A model generated the notes under the pieces. It was not told the DNA's origin. It did no database searches and saw nothing but the letters and a program-made list of their open reading frames with translations. This document shows, one piece after another, positions 14,288 through 16,937 of a stretch of 16,937 nucleotides of DNA (position 1 is the first letter of the stretch; each line of letters opens with the position of its first letter). Origin of the DNA: Bacteroidota bacterium (GTDB taxonomy: Bacteria > Bacteroidota > Bacteroidia > Bacteroidales > Prolixibacteraceae); contig JAUZOB010000034.1 of NCBI GenBank assembly GCA_030706665.1, forward strand, positions 1 to 16,937, in the 5' to 3' direction. Position numbers and translations under genes: made by a program.

Positions 14288-15237
14288 GCTATATAGATAT
14301 AATCTTTTTGATCTTTAAGTACAGATCCATTCTTTACCCAAACAATCTTCCGGGGATCCAGTTTCTTTTCTCCATCCCAACGATATGCAGTAAGCGTACC
14401 GGTATTGACGACACAACTATCGACACAACACAAATTAGGTCTTATTATCGGAGGTTGTTGCAAACAATAGTGGCCAAAGAAGACGGGTGAATTATCTGTA
14501 GAGTATTCTTCAATATCAGTAAGAATCTCTTGGGGAACAGTATAATTGGGCAAAAGAAATTTATTTCCGAATGAGATTTCACGGAAAGTCTTTCCGACAG
14601 GCGATTCCCACCACTTAATTCTGAACATACGATGATTGATGCCATGAGAATCACGCAAAATCAGGTCATTCGGCATTATTAATTCCATTCCTTTAAGAGA
14701 AGTCTCGAGAGCCCGACTTATAAGCGGATTTTTCATAGCCGAACGGAGAACAGACCTTTTAATTCTGGAACCATGAAAAGTTGATTTTAGCAACTCAATG
14801 CTACTTTGATTCCAACAGGCATGAACCACTCTGAGATCGTGAGATTCAAAAAACAGAGGCAATGTTCTAAACCATTTTATATGCGATTTAAGCGCCTCAT
14901 GATCAAAAGCGAACTGTTCAAGTGTTCGCACCAAAGGCATCTTCATTTGCGATGATTTACGCTTCAATACAGTCCCACTCTCATCTTTCAAGAAATACAG
15001 AATGGCATTTAGCTCATGGTTTCCTAAAATTGCCGTTCCATTCCCGGATTCAACAATAGAGCGTATTATTTCTACCGTCTGTTTTATTTCCGGTCCCCGA
15101 TTAATAAAATCCCCGACAAAAATCACTCGCCTTTCCGGATGAGAATACCCGTTTAAGGTTTTCTCATATCCCAGGACCTTAAGAAGTTTCTTAAGCAATG
15201 AAGCGTGCCCGTGAACATCACCAATGATATCGTACAT
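14284..15237 (-). CDS. Calcineurin-like metallophosphoesterase
   Basis: Phosphoesterase of 317 residues when started at the ATG at 15237. Visible metal-binding motifs in order: GDVHGH at residues 6-11, GDFINRG at 42-48, GNHE at 72-75, VVHACW at 137-142 and FGHYC at 254-258. The order and the close GDVHG start resemble the PrpE/ApaH/serine-threonine phosphatase group, so candidate substrates are diadenosine polyphosphates or phosphoproteins; the sequence does not decide. The open frame continues upstream to 15375, but that stretch contains both a promoter (15261-15290) and the terminator of the preceding operon (15319-15372), and the conserved fold begins at MYDIIGDVHG. The shorter start is therefore preferred. 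The gene stands alone. Confidence 0.88.
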   Translation of the reverse strand: MYDIIGDVHGHASLLKKLLKVLGYEKTLNGYSHPERRVIFVGDFINRGPEIKQTVEIIRSIVESGNGTAILGNHELNAILYFLKDESGTVLKRKSSQMKMPLVRTLEQFAFDHEALKSHIKWFRTLPLFFESHDLRVVHACWNQSSIELLKSTFHGSRIKRSVLRSAMKNPLISRALETSLKGMELIMPNDLILRDSHGINHRMFRIKWWESPVGKTFREISFGNKFLLPNYTVPQEILTDIEEYSTDNSPVFFGHYCLQQPPIIRPNLCCVDSCVVNTGTLTAYRWDGEKKLDPRKIVWVKNGSVLKDQKDYIYIA

Positions 15238-15260
15238 ATAGGAAGAGTGCTGGTTACTTA

Positions 15261-15290
15261 CAAATTTAAAAACTTGGATGAATAGATCAA
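15261..15290 (-). promoter_or_regulatory. Bacteroidota-type promoter of the phosphoesterase gene
   Basis: On the minus strand TAAATTTG (15268 to 15261) matches TAnnTTTG, and TTG (15290 to 15288) lies 19 bases upstream. Transcription would start near 15255, leaving about 18 bases before the ATG at 15237. Confidence 0.65.
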
Positions 15291-15318
15291 GCAACAACAG
15301 CAGAATTATATTCTTTAT

Positions 15319-15372
15319 AAAAAAATTTCCGTTTATGCATTCCGAAACAAATGGAATGCATATAGCGGAAAT
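15319..15372 (-). terminator. Strong intrinsic terminator of the symporter operon
   Basis: A long imperfect hairpin. The inner stem TATGCATTCC (15334-15343) pairs with GGAATGCATA (15353-15362) across a 9-base loop. An outer stem ATTTCCG (15325-15331) pairs with CGGAAAT (15366-15372). On the minus strand it is followed by TTTTTT (15324 to 15319). It lies about 65 bases past the stop of the small membrane protein gene. Confidence 0.88.
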
Positions 15373-15437
15373 CAAATATATTCATCTATTCCCCCATCCT
15401 TCTGAAATCAGGAAGAAGGAAAATAATCAACAGAAGC

Positions 15438-15650
15438 TTATTCTTTATTCTTCTTTTTAGCAAAGATAAAACTACCAAGAAGCATTGCACCGCCAAAAAC
15501 GAGCATAAACAAACCTGAGTACAAGTTGATATTAATATCAAGAGATTTATGATACATATCAGCATTCGACATAGTTAAAAAGCTATATGCGGTTAGTAAG
15601 ACGCCCAGTATAGAGAACATCAAACCGATTGGAATCTTAATATCAATCAT
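15438..15650 (-). CDS. Small two-helix membrane protein downstream of symporter
   Basis: Protein of 70 residues with two hydrophobic helices, about residues 6-26 and 43-64, separated by a polar loop (NADMYHKSLDININ), and a Lys-rich end (AKKKNKE) that should face the cytoplasm. Both ends would then be cytoplasmic. The gene starts 15 bases after the symporter stop and shares its terminator, so it is co-transcribed. Its length, clean helix pattern and position argue that it is real. I do not recognise a named family; a role as an accessory subunit or stabiliser of the symporter is inference from position only. Confidence 0.75.
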   Translation of the reverse strand: MIDIKIPIGLMFSILGVLLTAYSFLTMSNADMYHKSLDININLYSGLFMLVFGGAMLLGSFIFAKKKNKE

Positions 15651-15665
15651 AACGCGATAAAATTA

Positions 15666-16937
15666 TTACCAGAATAATATAGATAAAATAGCAAGAACGC
15701 TCAATACAATAATAGCTAGAGTAGCCGGACGTTTATACCAGATAACATGTTCATCTCTTTCCTTCGGAGTTAATTGATAAACAAGACCGACCATTTCACT
15801 ATCTGTTTTCTTTTGTTTTGTAACAAGAGTGACAAGAATCGTGATAAAAGTACTCGCGCTACATGCAAAAATTGCAGTCCAGAAACTCTGTGCCATTTCT
15901 ACAGGGTAGATATGAGCGACTCCAATCCATCCGCCTTTAAACATGGTCGATGCACCTGCAGGAATTGTCAATCCATGATGGAGCAATGCAATCAGGAATC
16001 CTCCCAATAAACCGAGGAACGCAGCGTGACCTGTTGTACGTTTCCAGAACATTCCCAGGAAGATTACTGCAAAAAGCGGTGCATTGATCATTGAGAAAAT
16101 GGTCTGTAGAAAGTCCATGATATTCCCGAACAAACTGGCAATATAAGCAGTCGCAATACTGGCTACAACACCAAAAATTGTAGCAATACGGCCCACTTTC
16201 AGGTAATATATATCATCAGCCTCTTTATCGCCTGTAGCAGGACGGAAGTAGCTCTGCCAGATATCATAAGTCCATACAGTATTAAATGCGGAAACATTAC
16301 CCGCCATTCCCGACATAAATGAAGCGAGCAGAGCGGTGATTCCAAGACCAAGTACACCGGCAGGAAGATATTGCTTCAATAACATGATGATTGTATAGTC
16401 ATAATTGGGTTGCCCCGGAGCAATTTCAGGAAGAGCAAATCCTTTTCCCGGAGTATTCATTAAAACCAAAGCAATGATACCTGGAACGATAATCAGGAAT
16501 GGGATAAACATTTTAGGAAGTGCTCCGATAAGTGGAGTATTACGGGCAGCAAGTTTTGATTCTGCTGACATAGCACGCTGAACGATCAAAAAGTTGGTAC
16601 ACCAGTAACCGAAAGAAAGAACGAATCCTAATCCGGCAAAGATCCCGTACCATTCAACCCCCAACGGATTTGTTTTAGCCGCACCTGTATATTTCCATGT
16701 TGAAGTAAAAGCGTCGGCAGCATAACCTTTCGCTTCGACAATAGGAGCCAATTGAGCCTGAAGTCCATGCCATCCGCCTACATCTTGCAAACCCAAGAAT
16801 ACAAGAGGGAAAAGACCGATGACAATAATAAAGAACTGCAATACTTCATTGTAGATAGCAGAAGAAAGTCCGCCCAAATACGTATATCCAAGCACGATAG
16901 CAGCAGACATTACCAAACTAACGTTGAAGTCCCAGCC
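15666..16937 (-). CDS. Sodium/solute symporter (SSS family), partial
   Basis: Cut by the right window edge: the frame is open to 16937 (GWDFNVSLVMSAA...), so the N-terminal part is missing and the visible TTG at 16916 is not the start. About 423 residues remain, rich in hydrophobic helices. Visible: YTYLGGLSSAIYNEVLQFF, a segment typical of SSS transporters, and the family signature region GLGITALLASFMSGMAGNVSAFNTVWTYDIW, about residues 195-225 of the visible part. A cytoplasmic Lys-rich stretch precedes the last helix. Such proteins import sugars or other organic solutes with Na+; the SGLT-like character suggests a sugar, but the substrate cannot be read from sequence. Confidence 0.92.
   Translation of the reverse strand, partial: GWDFNVSLVMSAAIVLGYTYLGGLSSAIYNEVLQFFIIVIGLFPLVFLGLQDVGGWHGLQAQLAPIVEAKGYAADAFTSTWKYTGAAKTNPLGVEWYGIFAGLGFVLSFGYWCTNFLIVQRAMSAESKLAARNTPLIGALPKMFIPFLIIVPGIIALVLMNTPGKGFALPEIAPGQPNYDYTIIMLLKQYLPAGVLGLGITALLASFMSGMAGNVSAFNTVWTYDIWQSYFRPATGDKEADDIYYLKVGRIATIFGVVASIATAYIASLFGNIMDFLQTIFSMINAPLFAVIFLGMFWKRTTGHAAFLGLLGGFLIALLHHGLTIPAGASTMFKGGWIGVAHIYPVEMAQSFWTAIFACSASTFITILVTLVTKQKKTDSEMVGLVYQLTPKERDEHVIWYKRPATLAIIVLSVLAILSILFW

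Overview
The window (about 17 kb, moderately AT-rich) comes from a member of the Bacteroidota, most likely order Bacteroidales. Several upstream regions carry the phylum's promoter pattern (TAnnTTTG, in three cases with a TTG or TTTG about 19-21 bases further upstream). Shine-Dalgarno sites are mostly absent. The gene complement also fits: a lineage-typical DUF3822-rsmD pair, a stand-alone RecD-like helicase, a six-domain ribosomal protein S1 and a sodium/solute symporter followed by a very small membrane protein. The genus cannot be named from the sequence alone.

Left part (415-6785, minus strand): a tightly packed six-gene nucleotide-sugar operon, transcribed ugd, uxs, rmlA, rmlC, rmlD, phosphohexomutase. 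Gaps are 1-13 bases, with one 4-base overlap. UDP-glucose dehydrogenase and UDP-glucuronate decarboxylase lead to UDP-glucuronate and UDP-xylose. RmlA, RmlC and RmlD are three of the four enzymes to dTDP-L-rhamnose; RmlB is not here. The mutase at the end can supply glucose-1-phosphate. Together they feed surface polysaccharide or glycoprotein synthesis. The operon ends in a clear intrinsic terminator and starts from a promoter about 165 bases upstream of ugd.

Middle part (7136-13333): rpsA (plus) is divergent from the sugar operon; then rnz (ribonuclease Z, plus), a RecD-like ATPase/helicase (minus), and an overlapping pair of DUF3822 protein and 16S rRNA methyltransferase RsmD (plus). This is translation and RNA-maturation housekeeping.

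Right part (13334-16937): two tandem tRNA-Asp(GTC) genes with their own promoter and terminator, a decayed transposase C-terminus and a gene-poor stretch of apparent debris, a calcineurin-type phosphoesterase (minus) whose true start is internal to its open frame, and an SSS-family symporter plus 70-residue membrane protein operon (minus) ending in a strong terminator. The symporter is cut by the right edge of the window.

Most of the window is core genome. No CRISPR array, prophage or obvious new multi-gene system was seen. The most unusual points are the compensated base-pair difference between the two tRNA-Asp copies, an extended inverted repeat around only the first copy, a repeated terminator-like hairpin, the rml cluster without rmlB, the leader of the sugar operon, and the small conserved-looking partner of the symporter.
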